Assembly: GCF_002009425.1 (NCBI RefSeq) | Contig: NZ_CP019936.1 | Coordinates: forward strand, 310,001-374,000 | Direction of reading: 5' to 3' | From: Thiosocius teredinicola | GTDB taxonomy: Bacteria > Pseudomonadota > Gammaproteobacteria > Chromatiales > Chromatiaceae | Length of the DNA stretch: 64,000 nt | In this document: piece by piece, positions 1-8,553 of the stretch | Numbering within the stretch: position 1 is the stretch's first letter | Layout of the letters: every line of letters begins with the position of its first letter | Made by a program: the position numbers and the translations under genes | The notes under the pieces: model-generated | Told to the model about the DNA's origin: nothing | Databases searched by the model: none | What the model saw: only the letters and a program-made list of their open reading frames with translations

Positions 1-84
1 GTCGGAGTTCATCAGGTGAGAGACACCCCGCTGCGAGCCAACGAAAAGGTGGTTTATACTGCCGATCCCCTGTCGCAATCTTGA
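1..84 (+). CDS. 3' end of an unidentified gene (partial)
   Basis: Frame 1 is open from the left edge to a TGA at 82-84, giving 27 residues that end in ADPLSQS. The next gene starts only 10 bases downstream on the same strand, so this is probably the tail of an upstream gene in the same glycan operon. The fragment is too short to assign a family. It could also be a chance open frame. Confidence 0.5.
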   Translation, partial: VGVHQVRDTPLRANEKVVYTADPLSQS

Positions 85-94
85 CGTACGAGCG

Positions 95-1261
95 ATGTTG
101 ATCGTCCACTTTTCGTTGACGCCTCTTGTTGGCGCGCCGATCCGCTTGTGTGAAGCGCTTGGTCGGCTGGACGGCGTAGAAGCACGTTTCGTCGTTCTCG
201 ATCCCAAAGGTTATGTAGACCAATCCCATCCGATCGATCTGGTGTGGGAGGACGACAAGGCGCTCGTCTCCGAGTTGGTCGAGCGAGCCGATATCCTGCA
301 CCTGCACAACTATATCTCGCTCGACAGCAAGGAGTTTGCGCCGCTCGATTTCTCGGCGCTGTGGGAAAGCGGCAAACCGATGGTGCGGCATTTTCACTCG
401 ACGCCGGATCTCGTCGCGAGAATGATGCGCTGTAACGTCTCTGACGTGTTTCGCTGCCCGATACCGAAATTGACGATTGCTCAGTATCCAGAACGTTTCT
501 ATCCAACGGCGCGCCTTGTCCCCAACATCGTGTTGCCTAACCAATACGGAATCGAGCGAAGCGTGCGTGAGGGCCCGATACGAATCGGCTACTCTCCCAG
601 CAGCTTCCGTTCTGGTCGAATCTCCCGGTGGGATACCAAGGGTTATCCTGAAACGATCAGCATGTTGAGACGCCTGGAGAGGAAAGCGAAGGCGCGTGGC
701 ATATCGGTAGAGATCGACGTTATCGAGCAGGTAAGTCATCGTGAATGCCTGGCACGCAAATCCGAATGCGATATCGCTATCGACGATCTTGTTACCGGCA
801 GTTATCACATGAGTACGTTGGAATCGCTCGAGCTTGGCAGCATGGTGCTCACCCATATGGATGACAGGGTGCAGAAAGCGGTAGCGGAAGTTTGTGGTCG
901 AAACGATTTTCCCGCTGTGAACGTTCGACTGGAAGATGCCGAAGAGGTTCTGCTTTCCACCCTGGATCGTCCCGAAATGGTAAGGGAGATTGGGAAATAC
1001 TCCGCGGAATGGATGGCGAAATACTGGTCGATGGACGAAATGGCAAGCCGTTTCCTGGTGATCTATCGCGACGTGCTCGCCAATCCCCGGCAGCCGTTCA
1101 GTCAACGGTTCGATCTGCAGTCGGCTGCCGGCAGGTTCCTCAATAACGAGATTCACGACGTGAACTGGCATGCCCGGCATGAGCGTTGGCCGAAGGAACC
1201 TCCATTGCTCTTGAAGAAGGCTCGCAATTTATTGCGGAAAATTGGTATTCATCGGGTGTGA
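95..1261 (+). CDS. Glycosyltransferase, GT4-like
   Basis: A 388-residue soluble protein with the two-Rossmann architecture of GT-B glycosyltransferases. The N-terminal half starts with a hydrophobic strand and a loop leading into a helix (around residues 2-25), and a histidine-rich HLHNY stretch lies near residue 68. The C-terminal half has an ESLELGS segment near residue 245 that resembles the acidic donor-sugar site of GT4 enzymes. It would act on the cytoplasmic face of the membrane, adding a sugar to a lipid-linked glycan. Acceptor and donor cannot be read from sequence. It overlaps the next glycosyltransferase gene by four bases, so the two are probably co-translated. The ribosome binding site before ATG 95 is weak. 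Confidence 0.75.
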   Translation: MLIVHFSLTPLVGAPIRLCEALGRLDGVEARFVVLDPKGYVDQSHPIDLVWEDDKALVSELVERADILHLHNYISLDSKEFAPLDFSALWESGKPMVRHFHSTPDLVARMMRCNVSDVFRCPIPKLTIAQYPERFYPTARLVPNIVLPNQYGIERSVREGPIRIGYSPSSFRSGRISRWDTKGYPETISMLRRLERKAKARGISVEIDVIEQVSHRECLARKSECDIAIDDLVTGSYHMSTLESLELGSMVLTHMDDRVQKAVAEVCGRNDFPAVNVRLEDAEEVLLSTLDRPEMVREIGKYSAEWMAKYWSMDEMASRFLVIYRDVLANPRQPFSQRFDLQSAAGRFLNNEIHDVNWHARHERWPKEPPLLLKKARNLLRKIGIHRV

Positions 1262-2232
1262 GACGTTCGCTGGTGATTCATATCGTTCAACAATTTACCA
1301 ATCCCCACGGCGGTACTGAGCTGAGAGCCATCAGTTTGTACAACATCCTGAAGCGGCACACGCAAGTCCGGCTGTGGTCTGAGTTCGATCCTGATCCCGG
1401 CTTGGCAGCTGACTGGCCCATCAGGCAGATACGGCCGAAGCGCCTCGCATTTCCGAAGTTCGGCACTTTCATTTTTTGCGGGGCTTGCTGGTACGTAGGT
1501 CGCTGGCTCGAAGTAACGTTTCCACGGCGTATTATCGTTCTGCACAACTATCCGCATCATTCCTATCAAGATTGGTTTCGACGCGCCAAGAGTCCGTGGA
1601 TGCCTGAGATCGAATGGGTGTTTGCGAGTGAACAGATGCGAAAAGATGCGGCACTCGACGGCTTGGTTGAACCGTCACCGATCGATCTCGAACAATTTCG
1701 GCCGACTGGCACCCGAAAACGAAACCAGGAGTTTACGGTAGGGCGTTTGAGCCGAGATGTGTCAGAGAAGCATCATGCAGACGATTGCGACTTGTACATG
1801 CGCTTGGCGGAGGCGGGCGTCAAAGTACGCATTATGGGTGGGACGGTTTTGAGAGAGAAAATGCCGCCACATCCCATGATCGAGTTGCTCCCGGCCGGTG
1901 CGGAAGCGCCGGAAGAGTTTCTGTCGACCCTTGACTGTTTTCTCTATCGCACGCGCAGCGATTGGTTTGAAGCGTTCGGTCGGGTGGTCCTCGAAGCGAT
2001 GGCCTGTGGTCTGCCCGTCGTGGCCGGCAACCGCGGAGGCTATGTCGAACGGATCGAGGATGGTCGAAACGGTTTCGTCTTCGAATCCAATGCTGAAGCG
2101 ATCCAGAAGATCATGCGTCTCCGCGACGAGCAAGACGTATACGCGTCTATTTCAGCGAAGGCGCGAGAGACCGCGACTGAACTCTACGGCGAAGGGCTAC
2201 CGCGCGATATCATCGATTTCTATCTACGCTAA
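1258..2232 (+). CDS. Glycosyltransferase family 4 protein
   Basis: A 324-residue GT4-type glycosyltransferase. The N-terminus has the HGGTELRA loop typical of nucleotide-sugar GT-B enzymes, and HNYPHH lies in the first Rossmann domain. The C-terminal domain has EAFGRVVLEAMACGLPVVA, the EX7E donor-binding motif, followed by GGYVERI. I place the start at GTG 1258, which forms a GTGA overlap with the stop of the preceding gene. An upstream in-frame start at 1186 would overlap 76 bases and adds residues that look like a shadow of the first gene. The pair probably extends the same polysaccharide repeat unit. Confidence 0.85.
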   Translation: MRRSLVIHIVQQFTNPHGGTELRAISLYNILKRHTQVRLWSEFDPDPGLAADWPIRQIRPKRLAFPKFGTFIFCGACWYVGRWLEVTFPRRIIVLHNYPHHSYQDWFRRAKSPWMPEIEWVFASEQMRKDAALDGLVEPSPIDLEQFRPTGTRKRNQEFTVGRLSRDVSEKHHADDCDLYMRLAEAGVKVRIMGGTVLREKMPPHPMIELLPAGAEAPEEFLSTLDCFLYRTRSDWFEAFGRVVLEAMACGLPVVAGNRGGYVERIEDGRNGFVFESNAEAIQKIMRLRDEQDVYASISAKARETATELYGEGLPRDIIDFYLR

Positions 2233-2396
2233 CAGCGGTTTGTATGCCCCAGATGAAATGGCCGGGCTGCGCTGCGTATTTGGTCCAGGATCCATTTAGC
2301 CAGATGTTCCGTGTCAAAGCCTTGGGGTCGGCATGCATGGCTGCAATAGAGAATCCAGTAATGTGTGGCTTGGGTGAATGCTGATAAGGAGCATTG

Positions 2397-3965
2397 ATGT
2401 TCAACCTCCGACTTCCATCTTCAAATTCCGTCTGCTGCGAACTCTCCGTGCGCGAGATCTTCGCGTACTTTTTTGTGCCCGTTCTGCTTTACGCGGGTTT
2501 CGCAACCGACTTCACGTTTGATTTTTTTGCCCCCTACAAACACTGGCACGCGTACAACCACTATTTTCTTTCGCTAGCCGATGGTCGACTGGATGTTCCT
2601 GCTGCAGCCATCGGTAGGGAAGGGTCGTATTTGCATGGCAAGGCCTACATGTACTACGGGGTTCTGCCGGCATTCGTGCGTGTGTTCTTTTATCCTTTCG
2701 TTGATCTAACCCAGGTTCCCGTCTCCGCTTTTTCTGTCTGGTTCTTCTGTGTCATCGGCAATGTTGCGTTGCAGGCAGCCGTGTTGAGCTATGCAAGACA
2801 GAATAGAAAGCACCAGGCCGATAGAAATCATGTTGTGGCGCTGGTGCTCGTGAGTCTTCTGATTTGGTTCGGTTCTGCCACCTTCATTATTCTGCAGCGC
2901 CCGACCATGTATCACGAGCCCTATGCCGCTGCGCTCTGTCTTCTGAATATTTTCTTCGCTCTATTGATCAAGGATCGGTTCTTCTTAAAGGGCAATCACT
3001 CGACTTTGGCCTATGGCGTTCTCGCGGGATTGTGTGTGCACGCCCGCATGCCGACTGCGCTTGCTCTGTATGGCGCAACTGTCTTCTTGATCATCATCAG
3101 CGCGGCCTGCACAGTTGGCGCGTCTGGTTTCACAGCGGGTATCCGCAATTTCCCCGGCTTGGTCGTGGCCGCTGTTCGGCATCACTGGGCGACTTTCGCC
3201 GCGATGTTCCTGCTGGGCGTTTCGATTCTCATCATGAACTACGCGCGATATGAAGATGCCCTGGCGTTCTTGGGAGTGAACTACGGATTCGGGTTGGCTG
3301 GCGAGGGCTATTCCCCGAGGCGTTGCGGAATTTACGAAACGTCGGAGTTTTATCGGTTGGTGAGAATGATCCCCAACACAATCGTCTACACGATTGGCGG
3401 CTGGGATCTGCATGAGTATCTGACAAGAACCCTGCACACCGGGTATGGGCGAAAGGCTTTGCCGATAATCCCGACGCTGTTTCTATGGCTGGCGCCTACG
3501 CTGGCAATCCTGGCGAGTTTTTATGTTCTTGTCACAAAACGCGTGACTCAACGTGCCCAGCTCCTTCTCTTCTGGCTCATTGTTTCCGTTGGTGGTTATT
3601 TTCAGCTGTCATACCCGACTATTAACCATCGCTACATCGCGGAGCTATGGCCAATCTATCTCTTCGCAATCGTTCTTGTTTTTTCTACCAGGGTGGATGG
3701 TCGTGTGAAGTGGCCGGCGAGTTTCAATCTGGTCGCTGCCGTCCTCGTGGCGTTTACCCTGGCCTACAACCTTAAGGTCGCGTTCTTTAGCGAGTACCAT
3801 TTCCGGACTGAGATCCCGGAAGCGGCATACTTTTCCGATGATCCGGAGAAAATCGCCTTTCTCGAGCAGCTTGATGACGAACAAATCAAGCGAATTCAGA
3901 AAGAGTTTGAACAAGGGAAAATTGAGGGCTGCACCAAACTGAAAGCGGAGCTGAATCTCGATTGA
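2397..3965 (+). CDS. Polytopic membrane protein, GT-C-like
   Basis: A 522-residue membrane protein with about ten hydrophobic segments and a hydrophilic, charged C-terminal tail of some 45 residues. The first extracytoplasmic loop carries aspartates and a conserved-looking YKHWHAYNHYF stretch followed by GRLDV. This arrangement fits GT-C glycosyltransferases that use lipid-linked sugar donors, such as PMT/ArnT relatives, but no signature is decisive. An alternative is an O-antigen ligase or another polysaccharide membrane protein. AAGGA at 2386-2390 sits six bases before ATG 2397, so I use that start rather than the TTG just before it. The gene looks richer in A/T than the central genes. Confidence 0.6.
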   Translation: MFNLRLPSSNSVCCELSVREIFAYFFVPVLLYAGFATDFTFDFFAPYKHWHAYNHYFLSLADGRLDVPAAAIGREGSYLHGKAYMYYGVLPAFVRVFFYPFVDLTQVPVSAFSVWFFCVIGNVALQAAVLSYARQNRKHQADRNHVVALVLVSLLIWFGSATFIILQRPTMYHEPYAAALCLLNIFFALLIKDRFFLKGNHSTLAYGVLAGLCVHARMPTALALYGATVFLIIISAACTVGASGFTAGIRNFPGLVVAAVRHHWATFAAMFLLGVSILIMNYARYEDALAFLGVNYGFGLAGEGYSPRRCGIYETSEFYRLVRMIPNTIVYTIGGWDLHEYLTRTLHTGYGRKALPIIPTLFLWLAPTLAILASFYVLVTKRVTQRAQLLLFWLIVSVGGYFQLSYPTINHRYIAELWPIYLFAIVLVFSTRVDGRVKWPASFNLVAAVLVAFTLAYNLKVAFFSEYHFRTEIPEAAYFSDDPEKIAFLEQLDDEQIKRIQKEFEQGKIEGCTKLKAELNLD

Positions 3966-3967
3966 CG

Positions 3968-4000
3968 AACCCGCAGTGTCCGCTCGAGGGCGGTCGGGTT
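3968..4000 (+). terminator. Hairpin after the GT-C-like gene
   Basis: Immediately after the stop codon, AACCCG (3968-3973) pairs with CGGGTT (3995-4000), and an inner CCGC (3980-3983) pairs with GCGG (3990-3993). There is no clean T-run, so termination is a guess from position and structure. Confidence 0.35.
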
Positions 4001-4189
4001 TCTGCCAAGAGGGGCTGGAAGCTGCCCTTTTTCGAGATTGGAGTCGCCCCGGAGGTGATCGGCCCGACCGTCGCGCATTCGGCCAACGGGCGAATCTACG
4101 CATTGAGAAGTCCCGAAAAGGGGAGCCCACGTACTTCAGGTGCTGAACGAATCTGCGGACGGGTTGCCTGTGCCGTGCTGCTGCGTCGT

Positions 4190-5632
4190 TCAGGACCGAC
4201 GAGCGCGTAGCTTGGACAGAATCAGCTTCATTTCAGAGAAGATGGGGTGTTTGATAGCGAGAGCCGTCCCTAGATAAGCGGCGGCAACGAGCAGCCCTGC
4301 AACGAACATGGTCAAGTGCTGACCAAGGACACTCGGCAGGAGAGTTGCCGCGAGTTGCGCGACCGCAAAGGTGCTCAACCCCAGCACAAAACTTTTCTTG
4401 ATGGCGTTTGATGTATCGGTGAACGCTATACCTGCCAATCGCTTCATCAGAACCTGATGCGTCAGCCCGGATACGCAGGTAAGCAGTGGCCAAGAGATCG
4501 CGATTGCGATCAACCCGAATGGTGCGAGCAAAATGATGCTGGCCACTTTGATCGGCAGGTTGACTCCCTGCGCGATGAGCCAGGCCGAAGGTTTACCTGC
4601 GGCGTGGTAGAGGGGGGAGCAAACGTTGTAGATGGAGGTGATCCCGGCTGCTGCACAGAAATAGGGGACGAGTTCGGCGCTTTGCCCCCACTGATCACCG
4701 AACAGCAGCAATACGATTTCGTCGCTGAACACGGCAGCAAACACATAGATCGGCCAAGTGACGCCCGTGGTGAGCTCGACGACCTTGGTATAAGCCGTTC
4801 GGGGATGCTGATTGTCGCGCTTAAGCTCAGACAGCCAAGGCAGTAGAACGGGGTTGAGCGCATTGCCGAGCGCTCTACTGACAAACTGCGTGAGAGAGAT
4901 CGCGCGATTGAAAAATCCGACAGACTCGAGGCTGAGCAGTTTGCCCAGGAGCATGTCGCTTGCATTGGCATTCAACTCGCCGAGTATGTTGGACAATGTC
5001 GAGATGGCACCGAAAGATGCAATTTCTTTGGCATTTCGCAGTGCAGGGAGCAGCGGCATGTCGCTCGGCCTGAGCCGTATCGAAAGCAGGAACGTGACGG
5101 TCGTTGCCGCCACTGCACCCCAAGCGAGACCGGCAGGCCCGAGTCCTGCAACAATCAAGCTGATCGATGTGCCGATTGCCACAATGGCGCTCAATACCCT
5201 GATAACGGCCAGTGCGCGGAATCGCATATCACGGCGAGCGATCGTCAATGTGATCGAACCGAGCGGCGTGATAAAGAAGTTGATTGCCAGGATCACCAGC
5301 ACTTCGCCCACGCGTTCGTCGCCGTAGAATGTGGCGATGGCATCCGCAGAGAGAAGGATGATCATGCCAAGCAATACGGCCGCGATGATCACCAGCCCGT
5401 AGCCGGTTCGAATGATTTCGTTGGTGAGTTTCTCAACCTGAATCAGGTAGTTGGATACCCCAAAGTCCCGCAGCACGTTCGCCAGGCCGATAAACACCGC
5501 TGCAATGGAGTAGATACCCAGTTCTTCCGGCGTAAGTAGCCGGGCGATGATCAGTGTCGACGCGAACTGGAGAACGGTCACCGTGTTGGCGCCGAGAAAA
5601 CTGTATGCCAGGGATGAACGAACGGAAGTCAC
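4190..5632 (-). CDS. Wzx-type polysaccharide flippase (MOP superfamily)
   Basis: A 480-residue integral membrane protein with about 12-14 hydrophobic segments. The N-terminal NTVTVLQFASTLIIARLLTP followed by LGIYS is the hallmark of the polysaccharide transporter branch of the MOP superfamily (WzxC/TuaB-like). The family flips undecaprenyl-linked oligosaccharides from the cytoplasmic to the periplasmic leaflet. The gene starts at GTG 5632 and is convergent with the GT-C-like gene upstream. Together with the glycosyltransferases it gives this end of the window the parts of a Wzx-dependent surface-glycan locus. It is clearly a different subtype from the two flippases near the right edge. Confidence 0.88.
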   Translation of the reverse strand: MTSVRSSLAYSFLGANTVTVLQFASTLIIARLLTPEELGIYSIAAVFIGLANVLRDFGVSNYLIQVEKLTNEIIRTGYGLVIIAAVLLGMIILLSADAIATFYGDERVGEVLVILAINFFITPLGSITLTIARRDMRFRALAVIRVLSAIVAIGTSISLIVAGLGPAGLAWGAVAATTVTFLLSIRLRPSDMPLLPALRNAKEIASFGAISTLSNILGELNANASDMLLGKLLSLESVGFFNRAISLTQFVSRALGNALNPVLLPWLSELKRDNQHPRTAYTKVVELTTGVTWPIYVFAAVFSDEIVLLLFGDQWGQSAELVPYFCAAAGITSIYNVCSPLYHAAGKPSAWLIAQGVNLPIKVASIILLAPFGLIAIAISWPLLTCVSGLTHQVLMKRLAGIAFTDTSNAIKKSFVLGLSTFAVAQLAATLLPSVLGQHLTMFVAGLLVAAAYLGTALAIKHPIFSEMKLILSKLRARRS

Positions 5633-6448
5633 TTGGCCGCCTACACTCGGTATTCCTTGCGGAGGGTACGATCAAACCCATTGCGGACACAAAGCGTTCG
5701 CCTTGCAGCCACGGCAATCCATGCATGCGTTCGCGAACGGTCGCGCGCCCATCTATTAGAGAGGTGTCCTAGGGTGATCTCGTAGCCCAGATCGTCACGC
5801 CCCATGGTCCGGCGCATCGGCGTGTTCACTGCGACAACGATGAACTGTGGAAGGGAGAGCAGAGCACTGGCGCATTTCGTTGAGAGTCCCCGATGGGGAT
5901 TCGTACCTTCCCACCCCAAGTCGGTGGATTGGGTCGGGCAGTATAACCACCGTCATGGAAGCATACAATAATGGCCACCGTGCCGTGTGAGGCTGCACAA
6001 CCCGTTTGATGTGACCAACAGTACGCCGGTATCAGGTGCGGGGTTCCGACCCTGCGGGAAGCTGCTGATGAAGCGCAGCAGGAACACATCCGCCACCAAG
6101 CGCCGTTTGAACCGAGCGATAGTTTTCAGGGTGCGCAGCGACGGTTGTCGGCGGGAGTGCCGGCCGATCCGGCTTTGCTCACAATCTGAAGCCACCGACC
6201 AAAGCCGATGAAGTGTTCCCGGTAGCGTCGCTTCAATCGTAGGCGCCGCGATCCGATTTGAGGTTGACGCGTTCTGAGTCGTCGCCGTTGCTGTCAGACC
6301 GGCTCAAGCCGTTGGCCCGACGCCAGGCGATGTCGTTGCTTTGCCGCAAGCCGGATAACCAAGCGCTTCTTCATCGGTCGTGTCCTCAAGAGGCCAGGCG
6401 GACTGAGCCAAGGCGGATCAGCGCCGTGAACGATCTGGTCGAAGACGA
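5633..6448. other. 816-base stretch without a convincing gene
   Basis: Only short, low-quality frames occur here, and none has recognisable family features or a good ribosome binding site. Several frames at 5950-6450 on both strands are arginine-, serine- and proline-rich, as expected for non-coding GC-rich DNA, but eroded remains of a mobile-element gene cannot be excluded. The segment separates the left glycan cluster from the kinase pair. Confidence 0.5.
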
Positions 6449-8278
6449 TTAGTGCAGGCGCTGGTCCGGCGGTGTCTCGTTGTCGGGCATGACATTGCGC
6501 TGTAGGGCGTCGCTGATCTGCTCCAGCGTGAACGGTTTGGTGACGAAGTCGCTCATGCCTACCTGCCGCGTACGGACCCGGTTGTCGTCGTCTGCATGTG
6601 CTGTCAGCGCAATAATCGGTATCTGGCGCTCGAACCCTTGGTTGCGCTCGTGTGCACGGATACGTCGCGTGGCCTCGTAGCCATCCATGCCCGGCATCTC
6701 GCAGTCCATGAACACGACGTCAAATTCACCGTTGGTGAAGCGCTCAACACAGGCTTGGCCGTCAGCGACCAGTGTGCATGCGCAATTGAGCACCTCCATG
6801 ATGGCCTTGACGACGAACTGGTTGACCGGGTTGTCTTCGGCGATCAATACGCGAATCCGACGGTTGGCGAATATCGCCGGCGTGTGTTTGTGCAGCGGTG
6901 TAGGTTCTTCTTGTGGGATTGGTGCTGAAGGCATCGCGACAGTGAAGGCGAACTGGCTGCCTTCGTTCTGTGTGCTTTCGACTTCGATCGAACCGCCCAT
7001 CTTGCGTACCAGGTCTTGCGACACCGCCAGGCCCAGCCCGGAGCCGCCGTACTGCCGCGTGGTTGAGCCATCTGCCTGCTCGAAGGCCCTGAAGATGCGT
7101 TTCTTGGCATCGGCGGCGATGCCGATGCCTGAATCGGTCACCGCATAGCGGCAGTGAACCGACGAATAGGGCCCCATATGCTGTTCGAGCTCGATGACGA
7201 TAACGCCGCGCTCGGTGAACTTGATCGCGTTCGACAGCAGGTTCAGCAGCACCTGCGTTACGCGCATGGAGTCGCCGAGCACCCAAACGCCGGTTGTGTC
7301 GTCGATACGGGTTTCGAGAATCAGACCTTTCGCTGAAGCCGCATCCTGCATCAGCAGCGCTGCATCGCGCACCGGTTGTGCCGGATCCATGGGTAGCGAT
7401 TCGAGTTGCAGCTTGCCGGCCTGCAGTTTCGAAAAATCCAGAATCTCGTTGATGCGTTGTAACAACAGATCGGCAGACTTCGACATGATGTCGAGATACA
7501 TCGAACGCTTATCCGGATCGTTTGCCTGGGCCAGCATATCGATGGTGCTGATCAATCCGTTCAGCGGTGTACGTAGTTCATGGCTGACCTTGGCAACGAA
7601 CTGGCTTTTTGCACGGTCGGCACTTTCAGCGCTCTTGCGTGCCGCCTCGAGCTCTGACGCGCGCCGCTTGAGCAAGCGGGTGCTGCGCACGGCCGCCCAG
7701 TAACCGAAGTTGAGGTTGTGGCCGACAGAAAGCAGAAAGACGATCTTCGCCGCCAGCAGCATGCCCATGACCATCGCGTTATTGTCGCCCGTCAGCCAGA
7801 ACGCGATCATGCCGGGGATGAGCGCAACGAGAATGTAGGTGCGCTGCAACGGCGGGTGGGTGCTGAGCGTGATCGTGCCGCCGGCAACGATACCCGCCGA
7901 AGCGAAGCTCAACAGCATCGTCGGCCAGCTCGCGTGATAGTGCCAGATCAAAAAGGTGTATAGCGTGCTCCAGGTGCCGACCTGGATCAGGACGGCGGAG
8001 TAATACACCGCTGCCCAGACGCGGGCGCCCCAGGCGGTATAGGCGCGGTCGAACAACAGGCCCAGGCTGAAACGAAAAGCGCCGATCAGGGCCAGTGCGC
8101 CCAGTCCGCTCCAGGTCAGGATCGGCCAGTCGACGACGACCGGTGTAAACAGAACCACGACCGCCCATACGGCGGCGTACAGCATGCTGCCGGTCAGGCC
8201 CTGGCGGGCCAGATCACGGTGCGCCTGTTTGAAATCTTCCGCTTCCAGCGTTACTGCGGGTAATTGTCGATTGAACAT
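6449..8278 (-). CDS. Hybrid sensor histidine kinase/response regulator (copy 1)
   Basis: A 609-residue inner-membrane hybrid kinase. Residues about 28-195 hold six or seven hydrophobic helices. A short linker with charged helices leads to the HisKA domain, with the phosphoacceptor motif VSHELRTPLNG near residue 232. The HATPase domain has the N box (LLSNAIKFTE), GIGIA, the F box and GSGLGLAVS. A C-terminal receiver domain follows, with the phosphoacceptor aspartate in VFMDCEMPGMDG near residue 528 and the conserved lysine in TKPF. There is no HPt or output domain, so phosphate must pass to an unseen partner. The signal is unknown. It is a paralogue of the neighbouring upstream kinase and has its own 275-base upstream gap. 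Confidence 0.92.
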   Translation of the reverse strand: MFNRQLPAVTLEAEDFKQAHRDLARQGLTGSMLYAAVWAVVVLFTPVVVDWPILTWSGLGALALIGAFRFSLGLLFDRAYTAWGARVWAAVYYSAVLIQVGTWSTLYTFLIWHYHASWPTMLLSFASAGIVAGGTITLSTHPPLQRTYILVALIPGMIAFWLTGDNNAMVMGMLLAAKIVFLLSVGHNLNFGYWAAVRSTRLLKRRASELEAARKSAESADRAKSQFVAKVSHELRTPLNGLISTIDMLAQANDPDKRSMYLDIMSKSADLLLQRINEILDFSKLQAGKLQLESLPMDPAQPVRDAALLMQDAASAKGLILETRIDDTTGVWVLGDSMRVTQVLLNLLSNAIKFTERGVIVIELEQHMGPYSSVHCRYAVTDSGIGIAADAKKRIFRAFEQADGSTTRQYGGSGLGLAVSQDLVRKMGGSIEVESTQNEGSQFAFTVAMPSAPIPQEEPTPLHKHTPAIFANRRIRVLIAEDNPVNQFVVKAIMEVLNCACTLVADGQACVERFTNGEFDVVFMDCEMPGMDGYEATRRIRAHERNQGFERQIPIIALTAHADDDNRVRTRQVGMSDFVTKPFTLEQISDALQRNVMPDNETPPDQRLH

Positions 8279-8553
8279 GAGTAGCCGGTGGTCGTTCGAT
8301 CTTGCAGAACGCCGTCAATCATCGCAGAAAATGCGACAAATCACCGCTTCCCCTGGATCCAGGTGCGGATTCGCTCGCAAGATATCCCGCCTGGCCGGGC
8401 TAACACAGCTGCTGCCAGCCGAGTGCGGGGCCTAATCAGTGCCGCCAGGTGCCGTGGGCCTACGCTATCCCCGGCAGGTGAGGGGAAGCAGGTGCAGTGC
8501 CTGTTGTCGGTGAAGGCTGATGATCTGGGAACGCGCAGCGCGCTGTGCGGTGA

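Noticed and set aside
3962-4210. An 82-residue frame between the GT-C-like gene and the flippase gene
   Set aside because: It overlaps the hairpin and the flippase gene end and has no recognisable feature.
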